64,000 nt of DNA from Xanthomonas rydalmerensis (GCF_033170385.1 NZ_CP126170.1:1016001-1080000); one strand, 5' to 3'. Shown: positions 36,935 to 48,600, counted from the first letter of the stretch. Program-made: numbers and translations. The notes: generated by a model from the sequence alone, not told the origin.

Positions 36935-37261
36935 CGCATTGGCCGGTGGGGCGTGGGACCTGCATGGTAGCGGAAATGTGACACCGCGGCGGGGCGGAGG
37001 GGCGCCGTGGTGGCGGGCCGTCTACGGCGGCTGGCCTCCACGCTCGGCGCTGCAACGGGCGCGGCGCGTGGCTGGTCCCTGTGGCGCCAATACATGCGTC
37101 GCGCGGGTCCTGCGCTGTTGCTGGCCAATCCCGGGAAGTCACCCTGTCGCGCGCCGTATCGTCGCGGCGAGGCGGTCAGCCACGCCAGGCGCCACCCTGC
37201 GCGTTTGCCGGCGGACGCACTGCGCTCACCTCAAGCGTGGCGCACCCTCTAGAATTCGCGC
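36935..37261. other. Divergent promoter region upstream of rsgA
   Basis: 327 bp without a coding frame of convincing composition. TAGAAT at 37250-37255 lies just six bases before the rsgA ATG, and no Shine-Dalgarno precedes that ATG. This would fit a leaderless mRNA if TAGAAT is the -10, but no good -35 is seen. Confidence 0.45.
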
Positions 37262-38389
37262 ATGACCTCCTCCCCGATCGACTTCGACGCGTTGCGCCCC
37301 ATCGGCTGGCCCTGGCCCGGACTGCCCGAGGAGCCGGCCTGGCGCGCGTTGTTCGACGCGCATCCGCGGGCGCGGCCGGCGCGGGTGGTGGAGCAGCACC
37401 GCACCGGCTACGTGGTCGCCGACGCGGTGGACACCGGCTTCAAGGTCGAATCGCTGCCGGACTGGCAGCGGCCGCGCTTCCCCAGCCACGAACGCGCCGC
37501 GGTCGGCGACTGGGTGTTGCTGGAGGACACGCGCATCGTCGCGTTGCTGCCGCGGCGCACCGCGATCAAGCGCGGCGCCGCCGGCGAGCACTACCACCAG
37601 CAGGTGATCGCGGCCAACATCGACACGGTGTTCATCGTCTGCGGCCTGGATGCGGACTTCAACCCGCGCCGGATCGAGCGCTATCTGCTGCTGGTCGGCG
37701 GCGGCGGTGCGGCGCCGGTGGTGGTGCTGACCAAGGCCGATCTCACCGAATACGCCGACGACGCGCTGGCGGTGCTGGAGGAACTGGCGGCGCAGTCGAT
37801 TCCGCTGCTCACGGTCAATGCCCGCCAGGCCGACAGCGTCGACGCGCTGCGGCCGTGGCTCGGGCCGGGGCAGACCGCGGTGCTGGTGGGCTCGTCCGGT
37901 GCCGGCAAGTCCACCCTCACCAACACCTTGCTCGGCGTGCAGAAGATGCGCACTGCGGCGGTGCGCGCCACCGACTCGCGCGGCCGCCACACCACCACCC
38001 ATCGCGCGCTGCTGCCGCTGCCGTCCGGCGCCTGCCTGATCGACACCCCCGGGATGCGCGAACTCAAGCCCACCGGCGAGGAGGACCTGGCCGAAGGCGG
38101 CTTCGCCGACATCGAGGCGTTGGCCGCGCAATGCCGCTTCAACGATTGCGCGCACCTGGCCGAGCCGGGCTGCGCGGTGCAGGCGGCGATCGAGCGCGGC
38201 GAGATCGAGGAGGCGCGGTTGGCCAATTACCTGAAGCTGCGCGACGAGGTCGCTGGCGCCGCCGGCAAGCTGGCGCAGCGCCAGGCGCAGAACGCGGCCG
38301 CCGGCCGCAGCGGCAAGCCCAGCGGCGGCAAACCGGGCGGCGGCAAACCAGGTGGCAAGCGGCCGCCACCGCGCACCCTGCGCCGCTGA
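37262..38389 (+). CDS. rsgA: Small ribosomal subunit biogenesis GTPase RsgA
   Basis: 375-aa circularly permuted GTPase that assists late 30S maturation. An N-terminal OB-fold is followed by permuted G motifs: G4 TKAD at about residue 157, G1 GSSGAGKST at 210 and G3 DTPG at 261. A C-terminal zinc motif CRFNDCAHLAEPGC and a Gly/Lys/Pro-rich basic tail of about 40 residues follow. All family marks are intact. Ends 8 bp before the next gene, which is probably co-transcribed. Confidence 0.95.
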   Translation: MTSSPIDFDALRPIGWPWPGLPEEPAWRALFDAHPRARPARVVEQHRTGYVVADAVDTGFKVESLPDWQRPRFPSHERAAVGDWVLLEDTRIVALLPRRTAIKRGAAGEHYHQQVIAANIDTVFIVCGLDADFNPRRIERYLLLVGGGGAAPVVVLTKADLTEYADDALAVLEELAAQSIPLLTVNARQADSVDALRPWLGPGQTAVLVGSSGAGKSTLTNTLLGVQKMRTAAVRATDSRGRHTTTHRALLPLPSGACLIDTPGMRELKPTGEEDLAEGGFADIEALAAQCRFNDCAHLAEPGCAVQAAIERGEIEEARLANYLKLRDEVAGAAGKLAQRQAQNAAAGRSGKPSGGKPGGGKPGGKRPPPRTLRR

Positions 38390-38397
38390 CGCCAGTC

Positions 38398-39642
38398 GTG
38401 GCCAAGCGCGCACTGCCCACCGAGATCCGCCATCACGCCGCGCTCGATGCGCGGCTGGTCAAGGCGGTGCGCGGCATCCGCCTGCTGGCCCTGGCCAGTT
38501 GGCCGGTGGCGCTGCAGGCGCCGTTCCTGGAGAGCGTGGCGCGCGGGCAGCCGCAGCTGCCGCAAGTGGACTACCACAGGCTGGATTTCACCGACACCCG
38601 CCGCGAGTTGGCGGCGATCGCCCAGGCCGCCGATCCGGCGCATCCGCTCGGCGCCTATCTGCAGGCCTCGGTGCACAGCTGGGATCTGGCCGCGGCCCTG
38701 CTGGAAGCGCTCGGCACGCCGGCGGTGGGCACGTACTCGGCGCAGTTGTTCGGGGTGCCGGACGACCCGATGCCTGGCCACGGTCCCACCACCCGCGAGG
38801 CCGCCGGCCACTTCATCCGCATCGCCCAGGAGCTGGACCGCGAGCTGTTCTCGGCCGAGGAACAGGTGCCGGTCTCGGCCACCGCCTTGCGCCTGCTGCT
38901 GCAGCGCGACCTCGATGAATTCTTCGGCGCGCGGGTGATCACGGTGGAACTGGATCCGGACCTGCTGGCCAAGGCCGCCGCCGGCGCGCAGCGCATCCGC
39001 CTGCGCTCCGGCGCGCACTTCAGCGACTACGACCGCGCGCAACTGTTCCACCACGAGGCGCTGGTGCATTCGCTGACCGCGCTCAACGGCCGGCAACAGG
39101 CGCAGTTGCCGAGCCTGGCGCTATCCTCGCCGCGCACGACCGCCACGCAGGAAGGCCTGGCGACCTTCGCCGAGCAGATCACCGGCAGCATCGACATCGC
39201 GCGGATGAAGCGGATCAGCCTGCGCATCGAGGCGATCGCGCTGGCACGCGACGGTGCCGACTTCATCGAGGTGTTCCGCTATTTCGATGCGGCCGGCCAG
39301 TCGCCGGCGGAGAGTTTCTCCTCGGCGCAGCGGGTGTTCCGCGGCGTGCCGACCACCGGCGGCGCTGCCTTCACCAAGGACACCGTGTACCTGCGCGGGC
39401 TGGTGTCGGTGCATACCTTCTTCCGCCAGGCGCTGCAGCGCGATCGGCTGCCGCTGTGCCGCTGGCTGTTCGCCGGCAAGATGGCGCTGGAGGATGTAGC
39501 CGCGTTCGCGCCGCTGTTCGAGTCCGGGGTGCTGTCGCCGCCGCGGTGGTTGCCGACGTGGGTGGCACGGGCGAGCGGCTTGGCCGGGATGCTGGCGTTC
39601 TCGCTGTTCGCCAACCGCATCCGCATGGACCAGGTGGACTGA
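38398..39642 (+). CDS. DUF1704 / 'QEGLA motif' protein
   Basis: 414-aa protein of the tyrosine/DUF1704 family, annotated elsewhere as flavohemoglobin-expression-modulating QEGLA protein and related to MATCAP-like metallopeptidases. The metal motif HHEALVHSLTALNG (HExxxH-like) is followed by the diagnostic QEGLATFAEQ. The GTG start is 8 bp after the rsgA stop; no earlier start is compatible with family length. Peptidase activity is inferred from the fold, not shown. Confidence 0.88.
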   Translation: MAKRALPTEIRHHAALDARLVKAVRGIRLLALASWPVALQAPFLESVARGQPQLPQVDYHRLDFTDTRRELAAIAQAADPAHPLGAYLQASVHSWDLAAALLEALGTPAVGTYSAQLFGVPDDPMPGHGPTTREAAGHFIRIAQELDRELFSAEEQVPVSATALRLLLQRDLDEFFGARVITVELDPDLLAKAAAGAQRIRLRSGAHFSDYDRAQLFHHEALVHSLTALNGRQQAQLPSLALSSPRTTATQEGLATFAEQITGSIDIARMKRISLRIEAIALARDGADFIEVFRYFDAAGQSPAESFSSAQRVFRGVPTTGGAAFTKDTVYLRGLVSVHTFFRQALQRDRLPLCRWLFAGKMALEDVAAFAPLFESGVLSPPRWLPTWVARASGLAGMLAFSLFANRIRMDQVD

Positions 39643-39743
39643 ACGGCGCCACGCCGCGCTCACCCGCCGCGAATGTGTGGCTGCCGATACTGCGGCGCCT
39701 GGCCTGCCCCCGCATGGCCGCTTCCCCTCACGAGGAGACCCGC

Positions 39744-40427
39744 ATGAAGATCCTGATGGTGCTGACGTCGCACGACCGGCTGGGCGATACCGGCAAAAAG
39801 ACCGGCTTCTGGCTGGAAGAATTCGCCGCGCCGTACTACACGTTCAAGGATGCCGGCGCCGAGATCACGCTGGCCTCGCCCAAGGGCGGGCAGCCGCCGC
39901 TGGACCCGAAGAGTGATGCGCCGGACGCGCAGACCGAAGCCACCCGCCGCTTCAAGGACGACCCGGCGGCGCAGCAGCAATTGGCCAGCACCCAGCCGCT
40001 AGCGTCGGTGCGCATGGACGATTACGACGCGCTGTTCTATCCGGGCGGCCACGGCCCGTTGTGGGACCTAGCCGAAGACCGCGACTCCATCGCTTTGATC
40101 GAAGCGTTCGCGCGCGCCGACAAACCCATCGGCTTCGTCTGCCATGCGCCGGGCGTGCTGCGCCGGGTGACCGCGGCCGATGGCACGCCGCTGGTGAAGG
40201 GCCGCCGCGTCACCGGCTTCACCAACGGCGAGGAAGCCGCGGTGGGCCTGACCGATGTGGTGCCGTTCCTGGTCGAGGACGAACTGCAGCGCCTGGGCGG
40301 GCAGTACAGCAAGGTCGCCGACTGGGGCGTGCATGTGGTCGAGGACGGCCGCCTGGTCACCGGGCAGAATCCGGCCTCGTCCGAAGCGGCGGCCGAGGCC
40401 TTGCTGGGAATGCTGCGCGGCAAGTGA
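39744..40427 (+). CDS. DJ-1/PfpI-family class I glutamine-amidotransferase-like protein
   Basis: 227-aa protein of the Hsp31-like DJ-1/PfpI branch. The nucleophilic Cys lies in IGFVCHAPGVLR (about residue 134). The family Glu/Asp motif is GFWLEEFAAPYY near residue 23, and DALFYPGGHGPLWDL precedes the nucleophile. Related proteins act as glyoxalase III or protein deglycases. A strong GAGGAG ribosome-binding site precedes the ATG. It is followed by a long gene-free, repeat-containing stretch. Confidence 0.92.
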   Translation: MKILMVLTSHDRLGDTGKKTGFWLEEFAAPYYTFKDAGAEITLASPKGGQPPLDPKSDAPDAQTEATRRFKDDPAAQQQLASTQPLASVRMDDYDALFYPGGHGPLWDLAEDRDSIALIEAFARADKPIGFVCHAPGVLRRVTAADGTPLVKGRRVTGFTNGEEAAVGLTDVVPFLVEDELQRLGGQYSKVADWGVHVVEDGRLVTGQNPASSEAAAEALLGMLRGK

Positions 40428-40591
40428 GGGGTGCCCGCCTGCGTTGACGGCGCTCCGATCTGCGATCTCGATGTGGAAGGAGCGTCCGTCCCCGAAGCGG
40501 CGATGGTGCGGTGGACGAACGTCGTTCGGCGTCGTGGTTGAAGGACACCGATGGCGTCGGTTTCTGCCGCGACCACGCAGGACGCACCTTT

Positions 40592-40641
40592 GCCGCGACG
40601 GGCGTTCTCGGTAAGGCGCGTCGCGGCTGAAGCCGCTCCTG
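40592..40641. repeat. Decayed copy of the 67-bp palindromic repeat
   Basis: The right arm TCGCGGCTGAAGCCGCTCCT is intact and GCCGCGACGGGCGTTCTCGG resembles the loop, but the outer left arm is missing or altered. Confidence 0.7.
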
Positions 40642-40649
40642 CAATGCAA

Positions 40650-40705
40650 TATCACTGGTGTACGCGAGGATGGAGGTGCGTGGTTGTGGGAAGGGCTTCA
40701 GGGCA
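40650..40705. repeat. ~55-bp dispersed repeat, copy A
   Basis: Shares the core GGTG--CGCGAGGATG--G-TGCG-GGTTGTGGGA-GG with 52272-52328. Both copies lie outside genes, flanking the two-partner secretion and AraC block. Confidence 0.6.
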
Positions 40706-40923
40706 CCTCCAACCACGCGCTCGTGATTTCGGGGGGGAGAACCCGTCCGAAATTTGCTGCCGGTTTGATCGCTGCTTTGATTTGGCCGCGCTGATCTCCC
40801 GCCTCATCATCGCTGCCGCGTGGCCCCGTCCACTGAGCGATCGCCTCTCAATCGTGGATGCGTGATGTGGGAATCAGCAGGGCAAAAGACGGCATTCAAT
40901 TGCCTCCGTCCACTACGCACTGC

Positions 40924-42600
40924 TCAGAACCCCCTAACCAACTGTAACCATGCCCGTGCGGAGCTGCGCTTGCCGAGCGATGTGGGTGTGGCGCCCACAG
41001 GCATGGCCAGTTGCACCTGCGCCTGCCAATGGCGCGTGCCGACCCAGCTGAAGCCGATGCCGACGCCATCGAGGTCGAATTGATTGCGGCCGGCGATCCA
41101 CGGGGCGGCGTTGACGCGCAGGCTGCCATGGTCGACAAACAGGCTGCCCTCGCAGCGGCCGCCGCAGTCGAACGGCAGGTCGTGGCGTAGCTCTACTGTG
41201 CCCAGCCAGCCGCTGGCGCCGGCGATGCTGGAGACGTCGTATCCGCGCACGCTGTTCGATCCGCCCAGCAGGAACTGCTCGGAGGAGTCGAGGTTGCGGG
41301 TGCTGTACTGGCCGCTGAGGCTCACAGACACGCGGGTAGTGGCACTGAGGTGCTGCAGGCGGGCCAGGCTGGCGTTCCAATGGGTGTAGCTGCCTTGCGT
41401 GCGTGCGGTGGCAGCGTCGGCGGCCGCTGCCGCGGCGTTGGCGAAGTCGAGCCGACCGTGGCCGAGGCTGAGGCTGGCGCTGGTCAGCCCGCCGCCGCCC
41501 CAATCGTCGCCGTGCTGGCCGACGACGCTGGCTGTCCAGTGGTTGCTGTCGCGGTCGTTGCGCAGGGCGGTGCTGTCGATGCGGTCGCGTAGCTGCTTGC
41601 GGTCGAACTGCAAACGGACGTCCACTCGGCTGTCGTGCGTGCGCACCAGCGGCTGCGTCAGCCAGGCACTGGAAACCCCGGCCGTACCGTGTGCCTCCAG
41701 CCTATCGAGCGGACCACCCAGCGCATAGGCCAGCATCGAATACGCCGCGCCGAGCCGGGTGCCATGCCCGTTCAGGGTGAACTGGTAACCCAGGCGGCCG
41801 TAGCGCAGGCCGTGGCCTGAGGTGAGCGTGCCAAGGCTAAGCTGGTCGCCGTGGCGCATCGGATTGTTGATGTCGAGATAGGCTCCCACGCGCAGGCGGC
41901 CGGTGTAGCGGCTGCCCGCGGTGTCGGCGACCAACTGGCCTTGCAGCGTTGGTTCGGCACCGGCCCGCACGTCAAGGGTCGAGGTGCCCGGTCCTGTACC
42001 GGGACGCAGGGTGGCGTGGGGTTCCACGCCGGGCAGGTCGCCTAGCAGCAGCAAGCGGGTAAATAGCGTGGACTGGGTGACGACCTCGCCGGAGTGCAGC
42101 GGCGCGAGCGTGGCGCGCAGCAGGTCATCGCCGATGCGGCTTTGGTTGGCCAGTGCGATCTGGTCGTAGCGTGCCTCGACCACTTGCAGGCGCACCGTGC
42201 CGCCGCTCAAGGTTTGCGCCGGCACCAGCGCGCGGGCCAGTGGGTAGCCGTGCGCGCGGTAGTAGTCGGTGATCCGCTGCGCCAGCGCGTTGAGCTGGGT
42301 CAGGGTCAGCGTGTTCCCTTCGCCGTCGGCGACCAGCGCATGCAGGGTTGCGTTGTCGAAGATGGTGTTGCCTTCCACCTGCAGGTGCGTCACCGCGAAC
42401 GGGGTGGCGTCTTCAGTCGTGGCGCTGGGCGGCGATTCGATCGCTACGCCGGGTGCGGCGACGGGTTTGTCCGGCGGCGTCGGCGGCACTTGCTGCAGGA
42501 TCTGGCCGCTGTTGGGGATCGTCTGCGCTGACGTGGCCAGCGGCAGGGCGAAGCAGGCCAGTGCGAGCGGGGCGAAGCGCAAGCCGAACGGTGACGGCAT
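40924..42600 (-). CDS. Two-partner secretion outer-membrane transporter (TpsB, ShlB/FhaC/HecB family)
   Basis: 558-aa Omp85-superfamily transporter that exports the neighbouring TpsA exoprotein. A signal peptide (cleavage after TSA) is followed by a Pro-rich linker, two POTRA domains (VTHLQVEGNTIFDNATLHALV begins the first; TVRLQVVEARYDQI the second) and a 16-strand barrel. The conserved L6-loop-type motif is LLGGSNSVRGYD, and the chain ends with Phe (LQLVRGF). An alternative GTG at 42648 overlaps the tpsA stop as GTGA; AAGGA nine bases before the ATG at 42600 supports the shorter form. Confidence 0.92.
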   Translation of the reverse strand: MPSPFGLRFAPLALACFALPLATSAQTIPNSGQILQQVPPTPPDKPVAAPGVAIESPPSATTEDATPFAVTHLQVEGNTIFDNATLHALVADGEGNTLTLTQLNALAQRITDYYRAHGYPLARALVPAQTLSGGTVRLQVVEARYDQIALANQSRIGDDLLRATLAPLHSGEVVTQSTLFTRLLLLGDLPGVEPHATLRPGTGPGTSTLDVRAGAEPTLQGQLVADTAGSRYTGRLRVGAYLDINNPMRHGDQLSLGTLTSGHGLRYGRLGYQFTLNGHGTRLGAAYSMLAYALGGPLDRLEAHGTAGVSSAWLTQPLVRTHDSRVDVRLQFDRKQLRDRIDSTALRNDRDSNHWTASVVGQHGDDWGGGGLTSASLSLGHGRLDFANAAAAAADAATARTQGSYTHWNASLARLQHLSATTRVSVSLSGQYSTRNLDSSEQFLLGGSNSVRGYDVSSIAGASGWLGTVELRHDLPFDCGGRCEGSLFVDHGSLRVNAAPWIAGRNQFDLDGVGIGFSWVGTRHWQAQVQLAMPVGATPTSLGKRSSARAWLQLVRGF

Positions 42601-42644
42601 AGGGCGATCCTTGCGCGGGGGGCGGAATGTGCGGGTTGCGTGAT

Positions 42645-45600
42645 TCACGGCAGACGAACTCCACCGTCGACGATGTGCACATCCGGGGCATACGGCGCGT
42701 GGACAGCATGGGTGTCGTCGGGGGATTGCTGCAGCCCGGCGACGGTGCTGACGACAAGGCGCGGCGCGCTGCCATCGACCACGTGTAGCGCGGCGGCGTT
42801 GCCTGGTGCCTGCTCAAACACATAGTTGCGTGCGGACAAGCCGCTGCCGTCGATGGCGTAAGGCCCGGCCAGGCTGGCCGCCGTGGCTGGCGTTCGCCAT
42901 GTCAGCGTGCCGTCGGTGGCATCGGCCAAGGTATCGCCACCGACCAGCCCGGTGACGGCGCCGCTCAAATCACCCGGCATCTGTCCAATCTTGAAGTGGG
43001 CGATATCTGCGCGGTACGTCAACGTCGCGGGGGTGACATCGGCGGTCGTGGTCGCGCTGGAGTTGTAGCTGTAGTTGTTGGCATCGCTGCCGCTGGCCGT
43101 GATGCCGAAGACGCTGACGACTTTGCCGGTACCGACATTCCTGTCGAGGAAGCTGCCGGTCCCGGTGAAGTTCACGGTGTCGCCGGACAACACGCCGGCA
43201 CTTGCCAGTGTGACCGCATCGGCGGTGGTGCCGTCGTAGACGCGGTTGCTACCGGTGGCATCGACGGTGATGCCGCGCTGGCGGATGTCAGCCGTCGTGT
43301 TCGCGGTGGTGTTGTAGCGGTAGTTGCCCGCATCGGTGCCGCTGGCGGTGATGCCGCTGACGGTGACGGTCTTGTTGTTGCCGGCATTCCTGTCGGCGAA
43401 GGCCGCCGAGGCGTTGCCGAAGATGACAGTATCGCCCGCCACTAGGCCCGTTGTGCCCAGTGCTGCGATCGTCGCGGACGTGTTGCCGTCGTAGACCTTG
43501 TCCATGCCGATCGCGTCGACCGTGATCGTCTTGGCGGTAATATCGGCGGTCGTGTTCGCGCTGCTGTTGTAGCGGTAGTTGTCCGCATCGGCGCCGCTGG
43601 CGGCGATGCCGCTCACACTGACCGCCTTCGCCGTACCGACATTCTTGTCGAGGAAGCTGCCGGTCCCGGTGAAGTTCACGGTATCGCCGGACAGCACGCC
43701 GGCACTTGCCAGCGTGATCGCATCGGCCGTGCCGCCGTCGTAGACGCGGTTGGTGCCGGTGGCATCGACGGTGATGCCGCGCTGGCGGATGTCGGCCGTC
43801 GTGTTCGTGGTGATGTTGTAGCGGTAGTTGCCCGCGTCGGCACCGCTGGCGGTGATGCCGCTGACGGTGACGGTCTTGTTGCTGCCGGCGTTCTTGTCGG
43901 CGAAGGCCGCCGAGGCATTGCCGAAAGTGACAGCATCGCCCGCCACCAGGTCAGTCGTGCCCAGTGCTGCGATCGTCGCGGCCGTGCTGCCGTCGTACAC
44001 CTTGTCCATGCCGATCACGTCGACCGTGATCGTCTTGGCGACAACATCGGCTGTCGTGTTCGCGGTGGTGTTGTAGCGGTAGTTGCCCGCATCGGCGCCG
44101 CTTGCGGCGATGCCGCTCACGCCGACCGCCTTCGCCGTACCGACATTCTTGTCGAGGAAGCTGCCGGTACCGGTGAAGTTCACCGTATCGCCGGACAGCA
44201 CGCCGGCACTTGCCAGCGTGACCGTATCGGCGGTGGTGCCGTCGTAGATGCGGTTGGTCCCGGTGGCATCGACAGTGATGCGGCGCTGGTGGATGTCGGC
44301 CGTCGTGTTCGCGGTGGTGTTGTAGTTGTAGTTGCCGGCATCGGCACCGCTGGCGGTGATGCCGCTGACACCGACCGCCTTGGCGACGCCGACGTCCTTG
44401 TCGGCGAAGGCGCCGGTGCCGTTGAAGCCCACCGTGTCTCCGACGAGAATGCCGGTGCTGGTCAGTTTCACCGCATCGGCGGTGGTGCCGTCGTAGACGC
44501 GATTGGTGCCGGTGGCATCGACGGTGATGCCCAGCGCGGTGATGGTGCTGCTGCTGTTGTCGACGTAGCTGACGGCATAGTTGCCGCCGCTGTTGCCGTC
44601 GCTCACGGTGACGCCGTTGATGGTCACGTGCTTGCCGATGCCGACGTTCTTGTCGGTGAAGGCGAAATTGCCGCCAGTGAGGGTGTCGCTGCCGAACAGC
44701 CTACCGCCGCTCACTACCGCTGTGCCGATCGCGCTCAGCCCGCCATCGTAGGTTTTGCTGACGTTGCTGCTGCTGACCGTCAGTGCGGCCTGACCCACCG
44801 AGAGGCTGCCATTCCTGTAGGCGATGGCGTAGTTGCCAGCGGTGAGGCCATCGGGCGTGATCGTGTAGCCGCCCGCGTTGGTGGCACCCTGCGCATCGCC
44901 GGCATAGCGCAGCGCGCCGCCTAGTACCGAGGTGGTCTCGCCGTTGACGAAGCCGCTGTAGATGACGCCGTGCCCGCCCGTGTAAGCGAGGCCGTTGTAG
45001 GTCTTGCTGTCGTCGTTGGCGGTGACGGTCAGCGCGGCCCGACCCACCGAGAGGCCGCCATTTCTATAAGTGATGGCGTAGTTGCCGGAGGTGAGGCCGT
45101 CTGGCGTGATCGTGTAGCCGCCCGCGTTGGTGGCACCCTGCGCATCGCCGGCGTAGCGCAGCGCGCCGCCGAGTACCGAGGTGGTCTCGCCGTTGACGAA
45201 GCCGCTGTAGGTGACGCCGTGGCCGCCCGTGTAAGCGAGGCCGTTGTAGGTCTTGCTGTCGTCATTGGCGGTGACGGTCAGCGCGGCCCGACCCACTGTG
45301 AGGCTGCCATTCCTGTAGGTGATGGCGTAGTTGCCGGAGGTGAGGCCGTCTGGCGTGATCGTGTAGCCGCCCGCGTTGGTGGCGCCCTGCGCATCGCCGG
45401 CGTAGCCCAGCGCGCCGCTGAGTACCGAGGTGGCCTCGCCGTTGACGAAGCCGCTGTAGGTGACGCCGTGGCCGCCCGTATAAGCGAGGCCGTTGTAGGT
45501 CTTGCTGTCGTCATTGGCGGTGACGGTCAGCGCGGCCCGACCCACCGTGAGGCTGCCATTCCTGTAGGTGATGGCGTAGTTGCCCGCGTTGAAGCTGCCG

Positions 45601-48600
45601 CCGGTAGCCGCGTTCGAGGTGATGGTGTACGGGCCACCGGTGACGCCGGCGCTTGCCGCGGCACCGGCGCTGGTGAGCGCGACATGGCCGATGGTTTCGC
45701 CGTTCTGCAGGCCGCTGGCCGTGAACTCGTTGCCTGCAAAGGTGAGCGTGTCACCGTAGGTCTTGCCGGCGTTATTCGCCGTGATTGTCAGGGTGGCGGG
45801 GTTCACCGTGAGTGCGGCGGCGTTGCCTGCCGCTTGTGCGAAGGTGTAGTTGCCGTAGTTCGCGGTCAGGCCGCTGCCGTTGATGGCGTAGCTGCCGACA
45901 TTGCTGGTGGCTGTGGCACCGGTCGCGAAACCGACGGTGCCGGTGGTGGCGTTGGCCAGGGTCTGGCCGTTGACGAAGCCGGTCACCGTGCCGGTCAACC
46001 CGCTCGGTGTGTTGCCGTACGTCGTGGTGGCGGTATCGGACAGATAAGTGAGGGTGGCCGGGTTCACCGTGAGTGCGGCGGCGTTGCCTGCCGCTTGTGC
46101 GAAGGTGTAGTTGCCGTAGTTCGCGGTCAGGCCGCTACCGTTGATGGCGTAGCTGCCGACGTTGCTGGTGGCGGTGGCGCCGGTCGCGAAGCTGACGGTG
46201 CCGGTGGTGGCGTTGGCCAGGGTCTGGCCGTTGACGAAGCCGGTCACCGTGCCGGTCAACCCGCTCGGTGTGTTGCCGTACGTCGTGGTGGCGGTATCGG
46301 ACAGATAAGTCAGGGTGGCCGGGTTCACCGTCAGTGCGCTGGCGTTACCTGCGGCTTGTGCGAAGGTGTAGTTGCCGTAGTTCGCGGTCAGGCCGCTACC
46401 GTTGATGGCGTAGGTGCCGACGTTGCTGGTGGCTGTGGCGCCGGTCGCGAAACTGACGGTACCGGTCGTGGCGTTGGCCAGGGTCTCGCCGTTGACGAAG
46501 CCGGTCACCGTGCCGGTCAACCCTGTCGGCGTGTTGCCGTAGGTGGTAGTTGCGATATCGGCCAGATAGGTGAGGGCGGCTGGGGCGATGGTCAGCGTGC
46601 CGGGCGTGAACGCGATGTCGTAACCCATCTGGCCGGAATACAGTCCGCTAGCCAACGCGTAGCTGCCGGCATTGATCGCCGGGGTGCCGGTTCTAGCGTT
46701 GGCGTCGCCCAGCATCAGGGTCGCATCCACACTGCTCGACGGCCGCCAGTAGCTCGGCGTCAGCGTGCCGAGGATCACGCTGCTGCTGCCAGCAAAGGCG
46801 GTGCCGCTGTAGACCGTGCCGAGATTCTTGGCGGTGACCGCCAAGCCTGTCATGAAGGTGCGCAACAGCGGCGCGGTGTCGCCCGCGTAGATCCGCCAGG
46901 TCGCGGAGCTGCCGCCGACGGCACTGATCTCCGTGTTCCAGGCCGCAAAACTGGCCGGGTCCATCATCTGCACGGTGGTGAGGCCGGTACCGCCGCCTTC
47001 ACTGGTGGATTGACCTGTGGTTTCCGTGTCCCAGTAACTGCCGATGATGGTGCCTCCGCGGTAGAGACCGACCAGACCACCGACATGGTTGTTGAAAACA
47101 CCGCCGCTGGCCGCTCCGGTGGCATAGGTGTTGGTGATCGTGCCGCCCGTTTCGTTGGAGCCAACCAAGCCACCTACGGCGTTGCCGCCGCTGACCATCC
47201 CGGTGGCGTAGGCGTTCGCGATCGCGCCAAGGTTGCTTCCGACCAGACCCCCGACATAGTTGTGGTTGGCGCCGCTGACCACCCCGGTGGCATAGGTGTT
47301 GGTGATCGTGCCGCTCGTTCCGTTGGAGCCAACCAAGCCACCGACGGTGTTGCCGCCGCTGACCGCCCCCGTGGCATAGGCGTTGGTGAGCGTTCCGCCG
47401 TTGCCTCCGACCAGGCCGCCGACGTCATTCTGGCCTGTCACCGACCCGCCGAACAGACCGAGATTGCGGATCGCGCTGCCGTTGCCGGTGACGCCGAACA
47501 GGCCGATGTAATCGGTGTTTGGCCAATTGATGGTCAGGTTGTTGATGGTGCGACCAAGGCCGTCTAAGACGCCGGTGAACGGTGTGCCTGAGACGCCAAT
47601 CGGCTTGAAGCCGTTGTAGGCGAAGATGGGGCGGCCTCGGGCGTCTAACTCAACGCCCACCCATCCGCTCGAGGCGTTGGCGTCGATGTCGTTGCCCAGT
47701 ACATAACGGCCGGCGAGGCCGGTGTTCACGGCCTGCAACTGATTCAGATCCAGGATGACGGTGTAGAGGTTGGGCCGGTTGCTGGGCGTCACGGTGCCGG
47801 TGGGCAGGTCGTTGGTATTGAAGACCTGATTGCCGGACATGCCCAGCAGGTATGGCGTGGTCTGGTTGCCGACGTTGCCCCACCTGGCGGTCGTGAAACC
47901 TCCGGGCAGCGCTGCGATCAGTGCCTTGCTCGTCAGGCCGGTACCGCCGCTGCTGGTGGACTGACCGGTGGTTTCCGTGTCCCAGTAGCTGCTGGTGATC
48001 GTGCCGGCATTGTTGAACCCGACGAGACCGCCGACGTTGCTGCCGGTGCCGCTGACCGCACCAGTGGCATAGACCTGGCTGATCGTGGTGCCGGAGACAT
48101 TGTTCCCGACCAAGCCGCCGACATAGTTGCTGCCACTGACCGCACCGGTCGCATAGGCCTGGTTGATCGCGCCGCTGATGTTGTATCCGACCAGACCGCC
48201 GACGTCGTTGCTGCCACTGACCGTACCGGTCGCATAGGCTTGGCCGATCGGCCCGCCGTCGTTGATCCCGATCAGACCGCCGACCTCACCGCCGCTGCTG
48301 TTGACCGTACCGGTCGCATAGGCTTGGTTGATCGGGGCGTGGTTGTTGTACCCGATCAGGCCACCGACCGTGGCCACGCCGCTGACTGCACCGCTGGCAT
48401 AGACTTGGCTGATCCGGCCGCTGCTGTCGTTGTATCCGACCAGGCCGCCGATGTTGGCACCGCCGCCGAAGCTGACGTCGGAACCGCCGCGATTGCCGCT
48501 GATCGCACCGATGGCGTAGGCCTGGCTGATCGTGCCGTAGTTGTACCCGACCAGGCCGCCTACGCTGCTTAGCCCGGCGATCGACACGCCAAGCAGGCCG

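Larger units (their letters stand above)
40428..40923. other. Gene-free stretch with repeat remnants
   Basis: 496 bp between the DJ-1-like gene and the convergent tpsB gene. It holds a decayed copy of the 67-bp palindrome (40592-40641) and a ~55-bp dispersed sequence (40650-40705) also found at 52272-52328. The remainder is noticeably lower in GC and shows no coding frame. Confidence 0.55.

Noticed and set aside
43030..46575. Separate small genes in the repeat region
   Set aside because: All repeats are in frame within one uninterrupted tpsA reading frame.
44970..47567. 865-codon plus-strand open frame inside tpsA
   Set aside because: It is antisense to the repeats of tpsA, repeats with the same period, and results from the codon bias of the sense gene; no start signal or domain is present.
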